Positions 1 through 11,880 are shown, counted from the first letter of the stretch. The stretch: DNA of 64,000 nucleotides from Molanna angustata (GCA_963576475.1 OY754990.1:2941256-3005255), one strand, 5' to 3'. Made by a program: numbers and translations. The notes: generated by a model not told the origin, from the sequence alone.

Positions 1-87
1 GGACTTTTGACTAGGCTTCAGCTATCTAATTAACTGAGAAGTGAAGGCCGAATATATAATATAAGAATAAAGGTATATAATAATAAT

Positions 88-283
88 AAACATTTCCTTG
101 CACCCTTTACACTGGTGAGTTTATTGCCGTATGTCAATTTCTTCCAACTAACCAGTGTTTCCAGCCCATAAAAACCAATATTTGTGCGAGAAATAAATTT
201 AAATAAATTTCTCCTCTGCTGGGGATCAAACCCAGGACGCCCGCACAAAAACCGAACAGCTTACCAACTGTGCCACGGCGGTC
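88..283 (-). repeat. SINE1 copy (tRNA-headed SINE)
   Basis: Read on the minus strand, this begins with a tRNA-like head: an A-box region around TGGCACAGTTGGTAAGC and a B box GGGTTTGATCCC. It continues through a body ending in GTTGGAAGAAATTG and an A/T-rich tail of ATT repeats. At least six other copies lie in the window. It is a pol III SINE by structure, not a working tRNA gene. Confidence 0.85.
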
Positions 284-544
284 GGCATTCATTCTCGCAA
301 CTTTTAACTCAAATAATTCTCAAAATGATCTTATGGTTAAATAAATATATATAATATTTATTAAATACAATGAAGCTTAAAGACGAAAAATAAACTCAAA
401 AGTACTAAAAGATAGTAAAAAATGAGAAGAAAAGACGATGAGAAGCTCATACAAGGCCTAGAGATTGACATGAAATAAATTATGAACTCTTAATAGTCCG
501 AGAGATAGCAACGCTTTCAATTAATCATTTTTTAATGGCCTGTT

Positions 545-985
545 TTTTTTATATTTCCTTTGTTATTGAATATAGGTATGAAAAAGCCAAGTCTGGCACC
601 TGGGAGTGGTTGCATTGACCAGTGTGCACCCCCTTCCTTGGTGAAAATTGCAGATTTTAACTTATTTCAATATAATTTGTACTTGTACAATATTTGTACC
701 TGTAGAATCCGTCCGTTTGTGAAATATGTACTTACTGTTACTGAAATATAAAAAAAATCTTCCCGGGTGTGTGCTGAACAAATGACCAAATGACATTATA
801 ATCAGATGGATGATACAAACACACAAAAAGGACTTACAAAGATACAAATGACTCTAAAATCTGCAATTTTCATCTATACGAAAGGGGATGTAGGTATACT
901 GGAAAATGTAACCACTACCAGGTGACAGACTTACCTTTGTCATACCTATATTCAATAAGGAAAGTAATATAAAAAAAAAACATTA
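545..985. mobile_element. Inverted-repeat (fold-back/MITE-like) element
   Basis: The two ends are imperfect inverted copies of about 120 bp. The left arm carries TTGAATATAGGTATGA, a GTGGTTGCATT stretch and GAAAATTGCAGATTTTA. The right arm repeats them on the other strand. No coding capacity or clear target duplication was seen. It is probably a non-autonomous DNA transposon, family unknown. Confidence 0.65.
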
Positions 986-1044
986 AAAATTATTGTTTAT
1001 TGACATTGCTTTCACTTAGACTACCATACCATCACGCCATTTCC

Positions 1045-1500
1045 CTATTTGGAGTAGGCAGAGAGAACCGAACGCCAGACTCCTCTCTCTTGACATACAT
1101 TCCTCGCTTCATTCACGTCCATACATCGTCTCATACACGCTCTTCTATTATTCTTACTTCTAACATCTCCATCTTTCAAAATCCCATTTATGTGATCGTG
1201 CCAACTCTTTCTTGGCCGAACTCTACTTTTCATTCCTCTTTTATCAGCCTTGTATACTTTTTTTGTCAGACGGTCATCACTCATTCTTCTATGTGGCCGA
1301 ACCACCTTAGGGCATTTATTTTCATCTTACTTACGATATTTCTTTCAATCATACATTCTCGTCTAATATCCTCATTTCTTATTCTATCATACATCGTTTT
1401 ACCACACATTCGTCTTAGTGGCCTCATTTCAACCGCGTTAATTCTACTTTCATGCGTCTTCTGCCATGTCCATGTCTCACTAGCATACATTAGAGTCGCA
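1045..1500 (-). pseudogene. LINE-A 3' end remnant (RT C-terminus)
   Basis: Two overlapping minus-strand frames give the end of a non-LTR retrotransposon ORF2. The first has MYASETWTW and LRWFGHIEE, the second RPRKSWHDHINGILKDG, CMRRCMDVNEARNVCQ and WRSVLSAY. The shift between frames shows decay. Fragments of the same end recur at 7195, 9375, 18290, 38090, 49290 and 62930. This is RTE/CR1-group C-terminal sequence by style; no catalytic motif is left. Confidence 0.75.
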
Positions 1501-1536
1501 CACTTAGACTACAATGTATATTATCAAAATATGTGA

Positions 1537-3245
1537 TTGGCATGACGGTATACTTGCAAAAACTATTTGTTTTAATAATAACTGCAAAAATGACTCGTTA
1601 ATAATAAGTATGTATTTTTTTTTATTAATATAACCTTTTTGATAAAAATATATAAAAATTATTTTGAATATTTAGCCATTTGTAATTGGCTCGTGTTACA
1701 TGACCTCACAAAGCAAGAGAACAAAAAAATATATTGACTAATTAGAGTTAACAATTGGTTTTAACTTTAAAATGTTATGTCAACTGTCATTTGTTAAGGA
1801 AACAATTGAGAAATAACACAAACACGATATAACACAACAAAAATAGTTATTTTAAAGCATGTACATACTGTGCACAATTCAATAACAAATGGAAAGAAAA
1901 CTAGAACTTTAATTTTTATTTAATTAACAAAGATTGCTTTGAAAAATAATTACAAGATAAATTGTCAATATAGTTTTGGAAATGAGGTGCCAAATTAAAT
2001 CAATGAAACGGTGTTGCTAGCGTAGTCACTACTAATTTAAATGTTGCCGCTGCGAAAAATGGGTATTTGACACAACGAAAGACACAAAAGGGGGTCGAAA
2101 TGAGATTTGAAAAGAGAACTCTCTCTCCATAGATTCGGAACACAAAATATACATTCAAAAATATTCTTCGGTGCTGAATTAACACAACTGTGCAGATATT
2201 GAAAAAAAAAAAACAACTACGACAAACGTAAAACTAAAAGACATGCACAAAACACAAAAAGATAAAAAAACAAAACTGTAAAAATATGAACATTTTAAAC
2301 ATCACAATTATAAAATTAAAACAAAACACAATAATAATAAGCTGAAATGACAAACAACTGTACACAAATTTTCAAACAGAATCACACCAGCTCAAAAAGG
2401 AAGACTGTAAAAGTTTTAAAACTGAAAAAATTTCAAAGCTGTAACAATTTCAAAACTGTAAAAAATTTAAAACTGTAAAAAAGTAATTTATTTTATTCTG
2501 ATATAGTTTTGATCATATTGTTGAATCAGAAAATATTGTTTAATTGTTTCACTAGTTTTTTTAATGTTACATACCAACTCGTACTTGCTAATGTGGTTGA
2601 CCAGTAGAAAAGGAACGTTTTGTTACGCGACAAATACTTTTTTATGACAGACATAACTTGAAACAAAATTTGTATCATATCTTATACTGTATGATATTGA
2701 CACTGACAAATATTATTGAAAAAAATCACAATTAACTATATCACATCACAAATATTGCAAATTTAATTTTTTTTCGAGGTGGCACACGTTTGTAAACAAC
2801 GAAAAACATATAATTACAATCAAATATTTACATTTGATGACTCGCACAAATAAATTAAATTTGAATAGATAAAGAAAGTGAATTAATGTTTATATTCTGT
2901 GCTGTTTATAAAAGATGGGAATTGATATGAACACGGTGCTTGCCTGCAAGGAAGACCGAAGTCCGAATCAACAACTGAGGCCATTGTAACAATGAGAGGA
3001 CAATAATCGAGTCAGCAAGTTTTAAATCAGGACTTCTCAACATAACTGCAAATTTATATTTATTTATTTATTAAAATCCTTTTTTACAAGTATAGTAATA
3101 TAAGAAGTAGGTATAGTATAACTTTATACAGAGTAAATAAAATGTATAGGTTATACTATAATTAAGTTAAAAGTTAAAGTATAAGTCATAAGTGTATACA
3201 TATTTATATTTATTTTAATTTGTGTATTAGGCTACTCTACTAGGC
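1537..3245. other. AT-rich stretch without recognised gene
   Basis: This is low-complexity AT-rich DNA. Around 2400-2480 there are short repeats built on the word AAAACTGTAAAAA. I found no exon with supported splice sites and no transposon protein. It lies left of the last kinase exon seen, so it is probably intronic for that gene. Confidence 0.5.
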
Positions 3246-3248
3246 TAT

Positions 3249-3850
3249 GGCCCCGGTATTACAGTCGGCCCTCAACTCATTGAGTTTGTTAAACTCAAGA
3301 TTAATGTTAAGGGGAGATTTAATCCATTTCCGTATTACAGTGCAATATGACATGTCAGTTACTAAATCTTCAATTATAGACATATTTTACTTTTTCTGTG
3401 GTTATTATCTGTCCTGTCAAATTTTAAACAACCTCAAATAATACCAACTACAAAACAGTACGCTACGACTTGAAATACTATTGTTTTACTATCCAACATG
3501 GTAAATTTAATTTTTTTCACCAAAATAATGCTTTTAAATGCCCATGTTCATTTCAATATGGCTGTCAGTTTATTTTGTTGTGTGGCCCCACCGTCGATAC
3601 AACTAACGCCTCTAGTAATAGAAACTGAAACTACACTCGTTGCCTAACGCCTCTAGTGATAGAAACTGAAACTACACGCATTGCCTAGCAAATGACAGTT
3701 GACTCACCGTTAAGTACTTAATCCGCCAGAAACGTTGAGTTAAATATTTGTCGTTTTAGTGACGTATTTGAGGGAAGATTAGGCCTAAACGAACACTGTA
3801 ATACGCTATATTTTTGTAAAACTCTTAAACTGAGACTGTAATACCGGCCC
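3249..3850. mobile_element. MITE-H copy 1 (GGCCC-ended TIR element)
   Basis: The ends are inverted copies: GGCCCCGGTATTACAGTC at left and the complement of GGGCCGGTATTACAGTC at right. TAT flanks both sides (3246-3248 and 3851-3853) and may be a 3-bp target duplication. Inside, a 55-bp unit (ACGCCTCTAGT.ATAGAAACTG) is tandemly duplicated near 3605-3690. The second copy at 45013-45955 shares the ends and the subterminal AACTCAACGTTTCTGGCGG. A PIF/Harbinger-type origin is possible but the target size is ambiguous. Confidence 0.7.
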
Positions 3851-3853
3851 TAT

Positions 3854-5110
3854 GCCTGTCCCAGAGTAGCGTTATATGAATCAGTTATATTATTTTTATT
3901 CGTCATAGTGTTAGTTAATTTTTATAAGGTTTAGTGGTAGGTTGAGGTAATTCAAAGGTGCAAGTATAATATTGATTTTTTTATGTCAATCAAGTAGTAA
4001 AATTAAATAATTTTCTGTTTCTTTTCGTCCTTTGGATTTTTGCTATAGCTATCAATTTGATATGTGAGTAGGTTCTTATTAGTGGAAAGTCAGTTTATAT
4101 TTTCTTTATTAATATATTCAAACGAATGAGTTGTGGCCAACGCTAAACTCCTCACTAGTCACTCCATAAAGTATTCAAATTTTGCGTGAAAAATTTTCAG
4201 CGTTTTTATGAAACGAGTTTGTTAAATTATTTTTTATTTAAATATTTTACTATGAAAACTTGATAATTCTTCAACGCCATTTTGTGAAAGTGATGTGCCT
4301 TTTTACCAATTTGAAAATACAGATAACAAATTTCGAGTTTCCAGAGCTTGGGGTCACTTTGAAATATTTGACAGTTACGCGACGTCTTACGTAGGCGATT
4401 CAAAGCGAACGCGATCCGATGTGGTTACACGCGAGTACCCTACGCGCGTTTGGTAACGTAGGACACTTTCATAGTTACCGACTTGTTTGTTATTTTCCCG
4501 CCGCACCGCGCCGCAGCTTTCTACATATATGTATAGTCAAGTTTGTATGTATTTTTGAATTGTAATTTTTGCGGTTGTCCTATTGATTAATGTATGGAGT
4601 TTTCACTGGTCCAGTCCACTAACTAAGCAATGCATTGTTGTTTTTTTATAAATTGTATTGACTGTATAACTCTATATGAAGAATAAATAAATAAATAAAC
4701 AACAGAAAAGAAAAAATGTAAAGAAATAATATTAAGGAGATGGTTAAGGATAGTGGGATAGGAAAGTGACTGAAGGGGAATGTCAGAGGATAACTAAAAG
4801 AGGGAGAGCAAATTAAGTTGTACAATATTCATACAAAAAAATAAAACAAAACATCTATATATTATTATCTCGGATCATGTTGGATAATTCTTTCATATAC
4901 TTGCTATACGGAGTGTGAAATATGTCTAAACTATTGAAATTTTTTGTTAAATGTTTCGCAGATACGAGGAACGGTAGAATGTTTTCGGTTATTAGTTTTA
5001 TAATTTGAAATATAGAAAAGATCAGTTTGTCGGGTTGTCCTAGAGGGAACAACGGTAAGTAATAAGATTATTCAATTCAGTGAATCAAATTTATTATTAA
5101 AATTTTTATA
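3854..5110. other. AT-rich stretch with a diverged satellite-header piece
   Basis: Near 4120-4175 the word AACGAATGAGTTGTGGCC followed by AACGCTAAACTCCTC is a diverged relative of the header of the satellite element at 30681. A CpG-rich patch at 4375-4520 has no reading frame. Nothing else could be assigned. Confidence 0.4.
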
Positions 5111-5269
5111 TATTACTAGTAAAACCTGGCAGACGTTGTCCTGCCTGTTTAATTATTTTCCTACAAATATATAAAAATGGTTGATCGGTGTGTTTCCTTT
5201 ATATTATTTTACATTCTTTTCTAGATTCTTCTTCTCCTTCTTCTTATATTAGATCGTAGATCTGTTTTT

Positions 5270-6087
5270 TCTAGAAAGCTATTCCTGTGAAGCTGAGGTC
5301 CAGCTATCCTTCCACCTCTTCGGTGGTCTTCCAGGGAGGTGATGCCCTAGTGGGATTACATTTGCCGCTATGGGATTCGAGATGCGTCCATCCTGTTGAC
5401 ATGGTCCCTCCAAAATCTTCTCCTAGCTCTACTCCATCGTATGATGTCTTCGGTCTCACAGGTCCGCCTAATGTCGTCCTTCTTAAAACCTTCATTTCCG
5501 ATGTTCGTAGGAGGTTTTTGGTACTGGTCGTGTCGGCTCTTGTCTCCACCGCATATGTCATAATTGGTCTAACACATGTCTTATAAATTCTGACCTTACT
5601 ATCCGTTCTTATGAATTTGTTATGCCAGATGATATTTTTGAGACATCCTGAACTAGCGGCTGCTTTATTGGTCTGTTCTCTAACTTCTGAGTAAAGGTCA
5701 CTATGGCTCAAGATTTCCACACCCAGATATCTGAAAGTTATAACTTGCTCCACTGGAATGTCATCTATTACAAGCTTGCAACTTCTTGGTTGCTTGGTTA
5801 TCGTTAAACTCTTCGTTTTGTTAACAGATATGCTCATGTTGAATTTTTGGTATGCAAGGTGGAACTTATATAACATTATTTGTAGATCATCTTCCGATTC
5901 TGCCACCAGTGCCGCGTCATCAGCGTAACATATTATGATTTTACTGCCCATTCTGTAACCTAGTCCCAGAGACGACACCTCTTCTATGATTTGGTCCATT
6001 ATTAAATTGAAGAGAAAAGGGCTCAAACTATCTCCCTGTCTTATGCCACTGACTGCGGGAATTTCCTTTGATAGTTCACCATCTAAA
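5270..6087 (-). pseudogene. RTE-clade LINE reverse transcriptase fragment
   Basis: Minus-strand translation gives the palm and thumb of an RTE-type RT. It has GIRQGDSLSPFLFNLIMDQI (motif B region), CYADDAALVAES (motif C, both Asp present), ISVNKTKSLTI, FRYLGVEI and RIYKTCVRPIMTYAVETRAD. After RTSEMKVLRR the frame is lost by indels. The terminal GRPPKRWKDSW signature reappears in another frame near 5280. The endonuclease and RT N-terminus are missing, so it is a dead 5'-truncated copy. Confidence 0.85.
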
Positions 6088-6336
6088 TTCTAGATAGTTC
6101 ACCATCTGATAGTTTTCTAGATTCGCTAATTATAATTCCGTCTTTTTATTCCCTTCCATTCCTACAGTCCCTTCCATTCCTACAGTCCCTTCATTACCTA
6201 TTCATTCATTGAATCATACGTTTCTGCTATGCACTGAACGAATCCCTAAAATTCAATGACAATCCCAAACAGATAATTTTTGTAAATTATTGTGTGAGAT
6301 ATTAAATAAATAAATTTTAATTCATTAACATTCTCC

Positions 6337-6547
6337 GACCGCCGTGGCATAGTTAGTTAGCCGTTCGGTTTCTGTGCGGGCGTCCTGGGTTCGATTCCCA
6401 GCAGAGGAGACATTTACTTAAATTTATTTCTCATGCAAATATTGCTTCTCTGGGCTGGAAACACTGGTTAGTTGGAAGAAATTGTCATACGGCAATAAAC
6501 TCGCCACTTGCGCAGGGTGCAAGGAAGAGTTCATTATTATTATTATT
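6337..6547 (+). repeat. SINE1 copy, near full length
   Basis: It starts with GACCGCCGTGGC, carries the B box GGGTTCGATTCCC and the shared body AACACTGGTTAGTTGGAAG, and ends in ATTATTATTATT. It is inserted in an older repeat shell. Confidence 0.88.
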
Positions 6548-6772
6548 CTCGTGTGCGCGTTGAAAAACCCACTAAGTTTCATTTCAATACCAACATTTTT
6601 TTTTTTCAATTTTTTTTTCTGTGTGATATTGAATAAATAAACTATAATGCATTAACCTTCTCGGGAATAAGCTGAACAAATTCCCAAAGTTTCATCGCAA
6701 TCGCATGGTTGGTTTGGGAGTCCATCACATACAAACAAATATACGTGTACATCCATTTTTATATATATAGAT

Positions 6773-7194
6773 TATAAATAAATTTTAAAAAAATTTGTTA
6801 CATGCCATGACGGTATGAATGAACGAATATTTGAATGAAGTTTGAAAAGCTATGATTGAATCTTTATTACTCTCCTGTATGTATTTGTGTGTGTGTGTGT
6901 ATGTTTGATTGTCAAGTCCAATACATTTTATTATGTAGGTATGATTATACATATATTACGTATGTGGTGCATTCAGTAATTGAACTTTTGTATGAATTGT
7001 TGTAAACAACAATATACCTAATATAATATTATATACTTATATCATCATCACCTACATACAATAAGTAATATACAATTGTACCGATGATTGGAGATAATTC
7101 AAGTGGCTCACATCAACATCACTACATGTCACTTTGGGTCAGTCTTAGATTTTGTTGATATTTTTTTTATTTGTTCCTTTTGACATCCTTATTA
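6773..7194. other. No gene seen; short GT repeat
   Basis: AT-rich DNA with a GTGTGTGTGTGT run near 6890. No coding or mobile-element signal was recognised. Confidence 0.4.
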
Positions 7195-7350
7195 GGCTTT
7201 GAAAGACGAAAATGTTAGAAGTGTGAGCAACAGATGGACATGTATGAGACAATGCAAGAATGTGGACGAGGCGATGGATGCATGCTAGGATAGAAAAATG
7301 TGGCGTTCAGTTCTTTCTGCCTACCCCGCAAAGGACATGTTGTGATGGTA
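7195..7350 (+). pseudogene. LINE-A 3' tail fragment
   Basis: The plus strand encodes a degenerate RRWTCMRQCKNVDEAMD followed by KMWRSVLSAYPAKD, the C-terminal signature of LINE-A. The 3' tail GTGATGGTATGTATGG also matches the other copies. Confidence 0.75.
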
Positions 7351-8170
7351 TGTATGGCTTTTTGTTCTCGCCATTACACATCATATTGCATCTTAATTTT
7401 TTTTTGTATTGTGAATAGTTTTCATATATTTCATGTGATGGTCACAAGACAAATTAATTGACATATAAACATTTTTTGAGCATTTCAGAGCAGTATGAAA
7501 TTTGACGCTGGTTGCCTATCAATTTTTACCATTTTTGCATTCTAAGTCACATTTTTAACATTGTCACTTAAAAAGTCATGATTTTTTTATATATTAATAA
7601 ACTTTATAGTATTTTTAATAAAAAAAAATGTTGAGTGGCTTTGATATTTGCTGTTCCATTTGGAGATATTTGAATTCTTAAAAGTAATGTGTTTTGCAAA
7701 AATTTATAAGATTTGAATGATTAATTGTATTTTAATCTGTATCTGCATTTATTTATTAGAATATTAAAGAAAAATTTACGGAGATACATTAAAAATTGAA
7801 AAAGTTATGATGTTTTTATACTATGGTGTCACAAAAATGGGAGGCCTCGGAATTTTATCTCAAAAAGTATACAAGATATCAAAATAATATTTTTGTATTG
7901 TTAAATAAGTATGTCAGAGGGAACAAATAAATAAAATATCAAAAAAAACTGAGACCATGGGTGACATGGTTGGATGTTTTGGTGTAAATTTATCTTCTTT
8001 GGTAAATTTATCTTATTTTGTAAATTTATCTTCTTCTTCATCGTGTATTAGGTCATTTTACCTGTTTGTGAGAACTTTTCTGGGAAGGAGGATATACAAT
8101 TTTGCTTTAATCTCTCCGCAGGTCTTCTGTTGTTGGGTATTTCTGTCTTTACGATTTTGACGATCCGATA
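7351..8170. other. AT-rich stretch without recognised gene
   Basis: No exon or mobile element was identified. A short imperfect repeat of GTAAATTTATCTTCTT occurs three times near 7985-8035. Confidence 0.4.
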
Positions 8171-8400
8171 GACCGCCATGGCGCAGTTGGTAAGCTGTTT
8201 GGCTTCTGTGCTGGCGTCCCAGGTTCGATCCCCAGCAGGGCTGCATTCACAATGAACGCCGAGTGCACTTATTGACACTCTAAGCCGTTCATAATGACCC
8301 GAAACAGACGCTCTAAAGACACTCTGTGACGTTTAGATTTAACGTTGAGTGTACGCATCAAACACTTGGTAAAATTGTCGAATGAAAAATGCTCTGATAG
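8171..8400 (+). repeat. SINE1-type head joined to a different body
   Basis: The first 75 bases are a good SINE1 tRNA-like head: GACCGCCATGGCGCAGTTGG, then the B box AGGTTCGATCCCC. The downstream body (GAACGCCGAGTGCACTT, TTAACGTTGAGTGTACGC) does not match the other SINE1 copies. It could be a second SINE lineage sharing the head, or a truncated SINE1 abutting other DNA. Confidence 0.6.
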
Positions 8401-8584
8401 TTATAGTATCTGTTGACTTCTATTTTATCTGTGGAATGATGACTTCTATTTGTTTCTGTGGTATCTATTATGTCAGTTGACATTATTTATGATGGCAATA
8501 AGCATTCACAAAGAGGTTAATTTATATAAATATCATTCAACAATTTCCAATAAAAGGTCAGAGAGCACGTATTTTAACAAAAAC

Positions 8585-8990
8585 AATAGAATATTTTATT
8601 TATATCTTCTTCTTGTGTCATATCAGGTCTCCCCGACGTTGACGACCACCATAGAGAAAGCCTCCCTGTCCTGTGCATTGCGAAACAGCTCCACAACAGT
8701 TCTAATACCGGTCCATTCGCGGATGTTTCGCAGCCAGGAAAGCTGCCTTCTTCGACCCCTCTCTGCCCTACAATCTTCCCCTTCATGACGAGCTGAAGGA
8801 TGGCATACTTTTCACCTCTCAGAATATGGCCGAAGTACAACACTTTACAGAGTTTTACATAGGTGAATAATTCTCTGTTGGTGTTGGCTCTACGTAGTAC
8901 TTCAGTGTTACAGACCATGTCAGTCCATGATATTCTTATCATTCTGTTGTGGATCCACTTTTCAAATGCTTCAAGGCAGTTTATAATTAT
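8585..8990 (-). pseudogene. LINE ORF2 C-terminal remnant
   Basis: Minus-strand translation gives RISWTDMVCNTEVLRRANTN, YVKLCKVLYFGHILRGEKYA and LQLVMKGKIVGQRG. This is the conserved C-terminal stretch of RTE-related LINE proteins (RISW, then LGHI.R..KY and GKI.G.RG). The basic tail continues in another frame, so it is frameshifted. No RT active site remains. Confidence 0.75.
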
Positions 8991-9374
8991 ATATAATATG
9001 ACTTAGTGTACGCACCGACAGCTAATTTTACGACCTTTCTGCCATTCCGCGAAACAATCTACTTTCGGCCGCTCAGATTTGAGAGAAACAGAAGTTGCCA
9101 TGATTCCTTTGCGACGGGAATTCCCCGACCTTTTCAATAGATGCGCACACGGGTTGATTGTTCGCATTGTTGCCAGACTTATGTTTTTTTTTAATTCCAG
9201 AATTTAAATTCTAATGTTTTCAATGGAGGCTGGAGACCTTTTGAATTTACGGGGCTCTTTACGGGACCTTTTGAATATACAGAAACCCTTAAGGAGATCA
9301 GCCTCTGTGTTGGAGTTGGCTCCTACTTCTATCCCATATGTCATAATAGTGCATTTGCATTTATTTTATTAAGG

Positions 9375-9505
9375 TATTGTCTCCCATGGGGTCGGCAGAG
9401 AGAACCGAACCACATTATTTTACCTTGACAAACATTCGACGCCTCATCAACATTCATTTGTTGTTCAAGCTTCTTAAATTTTCCTCCTTCAGGATATCTT
9501 TCCTT
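9375..9505 (-). pseudogene. LINE-A 3' tail fragment, degenerate
   Basis: The plus-strand word GGCAGAGAGAACCGAAC and the following CATTCGACGCCTCATCAACATTCAT are the complement of the LINE-A C-terminus also seen at 1045-1150. It is strongly diverged and abuts a fold-back FB1 copy. Confidence 0.6.
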
Positions 9506-9511
9506 ATCGAA

Positions 9512-9715
9512 TATTTTTATTATTGCATATGCGCAAACATTGGATTTTTTTTCCCCTGTCGGGAGTCAAAGATATCACAAACCAGCCGATGACAGGTCGT
9601 AAGCCCTGTAGGTGCCTTGATTTCCCGGTTCTCCTACAATAAATATTCCAACTTCGTCTCTATTGAGATAATTAAAAATCTGTTAAAAAATATCTTTATT
9701 ATTATTATTATTAGT
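9512..9715. mobile_element. FB1 fold-back copy with centre deleted
   Basis: The FB1 head (TATTATTGCATATGCGCAAA to GGGAGTCAAAGATAT) is joined directly to the FB1 arm in inverse orientation (AACCAGCCGATGACAGGTCG to AATCTGTTAAAAAATA). In the copy at 29830 a whole left arm and centre separate these parts. A TTATTATTATTA run follows. Confidence 0.7.
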
Positions 9716-10025
9716 TAACAGGCAGGCAGGCAGCTATTGGTGATGGTCCTGTATCATGTGCTTATTTTTGTAATGTGCATCCAATCTGTTTTTAAATTGA
9801 TTGAGTGTTCCAGCACTCACAACCTTATCCGGTAAACTATTCCAGGCATCCACCACCCTGTTGGTCAGGAAGTGTTTCTCTGGAAGTGATTCAGGGAAAA
9901 GGATGTCTTATTCAGCTTTAAGTGATGGCCCCTCAGTTGTGGATTGTGACTCAACAAGTTATCCATAACATTACAGCACGTGATAATAGCCATGTCAAAT
10001 TTTGTATGTCTCAATCATCTTGTAT
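9716..10025 (-). pseudogene. L2/CR1-like LINE C-terminal remnant
   Basis: Reading the minus strand from about 9960, one frame gives RGHHLKLNKTSFSLNHFQRN, then FLTNRVVDAWNSLPDKVVSA, then GTLNQFKNRLDAHYKNK. The pattern RVVDAWNSLP..VVSA...FKNRLD is the standard C-terminus of L2/CR1/Crack-type LINE ORF2 proteins. The RT core is absent. It ends in a short GGCAGGCAGGCAG run, probably its 3' microsatellite tail. Confidence 0.8.
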
Positions 10026-10645
10026 TATTGATAAAATCATAGCGTTTATGTTTCACTAGCATTCAAAACAATATGTTCATAAACATGCCAATTGAAATGC
10101 GGTTAGTATAATATTACAGAAAAACGTTCACTAAATTTTTGTTAATAAATTACGTTGAAGCAAAAAATTATCAAAATGAACGTCACTCATATTTATTATA
10201 AAAAAATGTTAATAGATTACGCACGACCAAACTTCTAAAAATAAAAAAATATAAAATGGTAGTTTCAAAAGTCACACGAATGTCACTGTCACACGTTACA
10301 AATGCAATTTAAAATAATAAAAAAAGAGACAAATGTGTTTAAACGATACCTCAGACTCATCTGTAAAATCTGTTCGCCTGTAACGGCGCACGTGCGCACG
10401 CGTAGTCTCACTCTAAAATACATCAAACATTATATTGTACATTAAAAAAAAAAATATTTAATAATTTTACATTCGAAATAGTTAGATAATTCCTACAATG
10501 CGTAAATCTGAAAAAATTATACCAACGTACGAGGCGGAAAAACACTCGTCGCTTCAATAACATTCACGCACCATCTCAAATTTCAATATCTCAAATTAAA
10601 AGGGCATAATATAAACTCAAATATAAACATTGTTGATAAAGGATA
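10026..10645. other. AT-rich stretch without recognised gene
   Basis: Nothing coding was recognised. A small CpG-rich patch (CGGCGCACGTGCGCACGCG near 10385) stands out in otherwise AT-rich DNA. Confidence 0.4.
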
Positions 10646-10649
10646 TTAA

Positions 10650-10985
10650 ATGCTTGAGTTTGTTTTAAGAGTTTCTAAGCCATTTAGATCAGTTGTTACA
10701 CTGAAGGTCCTTTACAAATATCTTGTTAGGAGTCATTTAGAGTTTGGATCTGTGGTTTGGAATCCTCACTATACAACGTATATCGACAGAATCCAGCGTA
10801 AGTTTGCTTCTCATCTTGATTTTCTCCTTGGTCTCAACTTTAGTAATTATCCTGAATCGATCGATTACCATAATTTATTAACTCTGGCAAACCGCAGGAC
10901 CCTAATTGATATTATATATTTGTTTAAGTTGGTCAACAATTTTGTGGATTCCCCAGACTTAGCTTTCACTGTCCGAGCAGAATAA
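10650..10985 (+). pseudogene. LINE RT thumb/connection fragment (Jockey-like)
   Basis: One open frame of 111 codons reads LEFVLRVSKPFRSVVTLKVL, then YKYLVRSHLEFGSVVWNPHY, then IDRIQRKFASHLDFLLGL and NRRTLIDIIYLFKLVNNFVD. This order is typical of the region downstream of RT motif C in Jockey/CR1-group LINEs. The catalytic FADD part is missing upstream and the frame stops early, so it is an isolated fragment. Confidence 0.75.
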
Positions 10986-11184
10986 CCAGATATCCTAGCA
11001 CTTTATATATTCCTAATTGTATGTAATAACAACTACACTCAAAATGCTTTTGTGTGCCGTGCTTGCACTATGTGGTGTACAGTACAATACTTTCTTTAAT
11101 ACACTCGACATATATGCGAGCTCTCTCAGTGCGTTTAGGACAGCTGTCTTATTTTAGTGTTTTTTTTTATGTACACCTAACAGA

Positions 11185-11283
11185 TGGATGGATGACATAA
11201 GAAGATTTGTTGGACCACAGTGGATGGGAGTCGCACAGGAACGGGAGGAGTGGAGAAGGAGAGGGGAGGCCTATGTCCTTTGA
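11185..11283 (+). pseudogene. RTE 3' end fragment
   Basis: It encodes RWMDDIRRFVGPQWMGVAQE followed by REEWRRRGEAYVL, nearly identical to the end of the RTE copy at 23880-24330. Immediately after TATGTCCT the sequence switches to FB1 arm sequence. Confidence 0.8.
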
Positions 11284-11700
11284 ACAGATTTTTAATTATC
11301 TCAATAGAGACGAAGTTGGAATATTTATTGTAGGAGAACCGGGAAATCAAGGCACCTACAGGGCTTACGACCTGTCATCGGCTGGTTTACGTGATCACTT
11401 TATGCGCTTGCGCAACGTTCACCAATTATGCCTTTTTAATGAGATCCCTATCAATTCAATTTTGAAAGTTCTATATATTGTAATACTGAAATTCTTTTCG
11501 CTTGAAAATAAGGAATTTTTACTACAGCCATCTATGGGTGAAATTATGAACAGCAATCTTTTTTTTTATTTATTTTGTTATAACGCCATCTATTGAGAGA
11601 ATTATTTTTTTGTAAATAATGAAAGCTACAATTCTTATATCTGAGGTGACAATGCATTTTTCGCATAGAAGTCACCCCTGAATTGCGCCAGACTTATAAG
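11284..11700 (+). mobile_element. FB1 element, arm plus centre
   Basis: From AACAGATTTTTAATTATCTC through GGCACCTACAGGGCTTACGA to ATCTGAGGTGACAATGCATT this is collinear with the centre and one arm of FB1 at 29830-30396. The FB1 head is missing at its left, where RTE sequence abuts. Confidence 0.7.
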
Positions 11701-11744
11701 GTCATTTTTGTCTTATTTACCTACTTGTACCAATGTGTAAGTAA

Positions 11745-11880
11745 TCAAATATTTTTATTATTGCATATGTGCAAACATTGGATTTTTTTCAAAGATATTT
11801 TTCATTCTTTGACTCCCGACAGGGAAAAAAATCCAATGTTTGCACATATGCAATAATAAAAATATTCGATTATAATAAAG
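11745..11880. mobile_element. FB1 head as a tight hairpin
   Basis: The FB1 head (ATTTTTATTATTGCATATG to TTTTTCAAAGATATTTTTC) is followed at once by its own inverse (TTTGACTCCCGACAGGG to GCAATAATAAAAATATTCGA). A stem of more than 45 bp with a short loop results. The flanks AATCAAATA and ATTCGATTA suggest symmetrical ends. Confidence 0.75.

Larger units (their letters stand above)
5113..6772. mobile_element. Degenerate DNA-element shell split by RTE and SINE1
   Basis: The left end, ACCTGGCAGACGTTGTCCTG followed by a TATATAAAAATGG-type motif, has a counterpart near 6745-6772 in inverse style (CCATTTTTATATATATAG). Sequence between is broken by an RTE fragment (5270-6087) and a SINE1 copy (6337-6547). 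The boundaries are uncertain and the family is not recognised. Confidence 0.35.

Noticed and set aside
1000..1536. 178-codon open frame on the plus strand
   Set aside because: It is the antisense of the LINE-A C-terminal codons at 1045-1500 and has no family resemblance of its own.
4375..4520. CpG-rich island as a promoter or exon
   Set aside because: No frame, splice signal or nearby first exon; only composition stands out.
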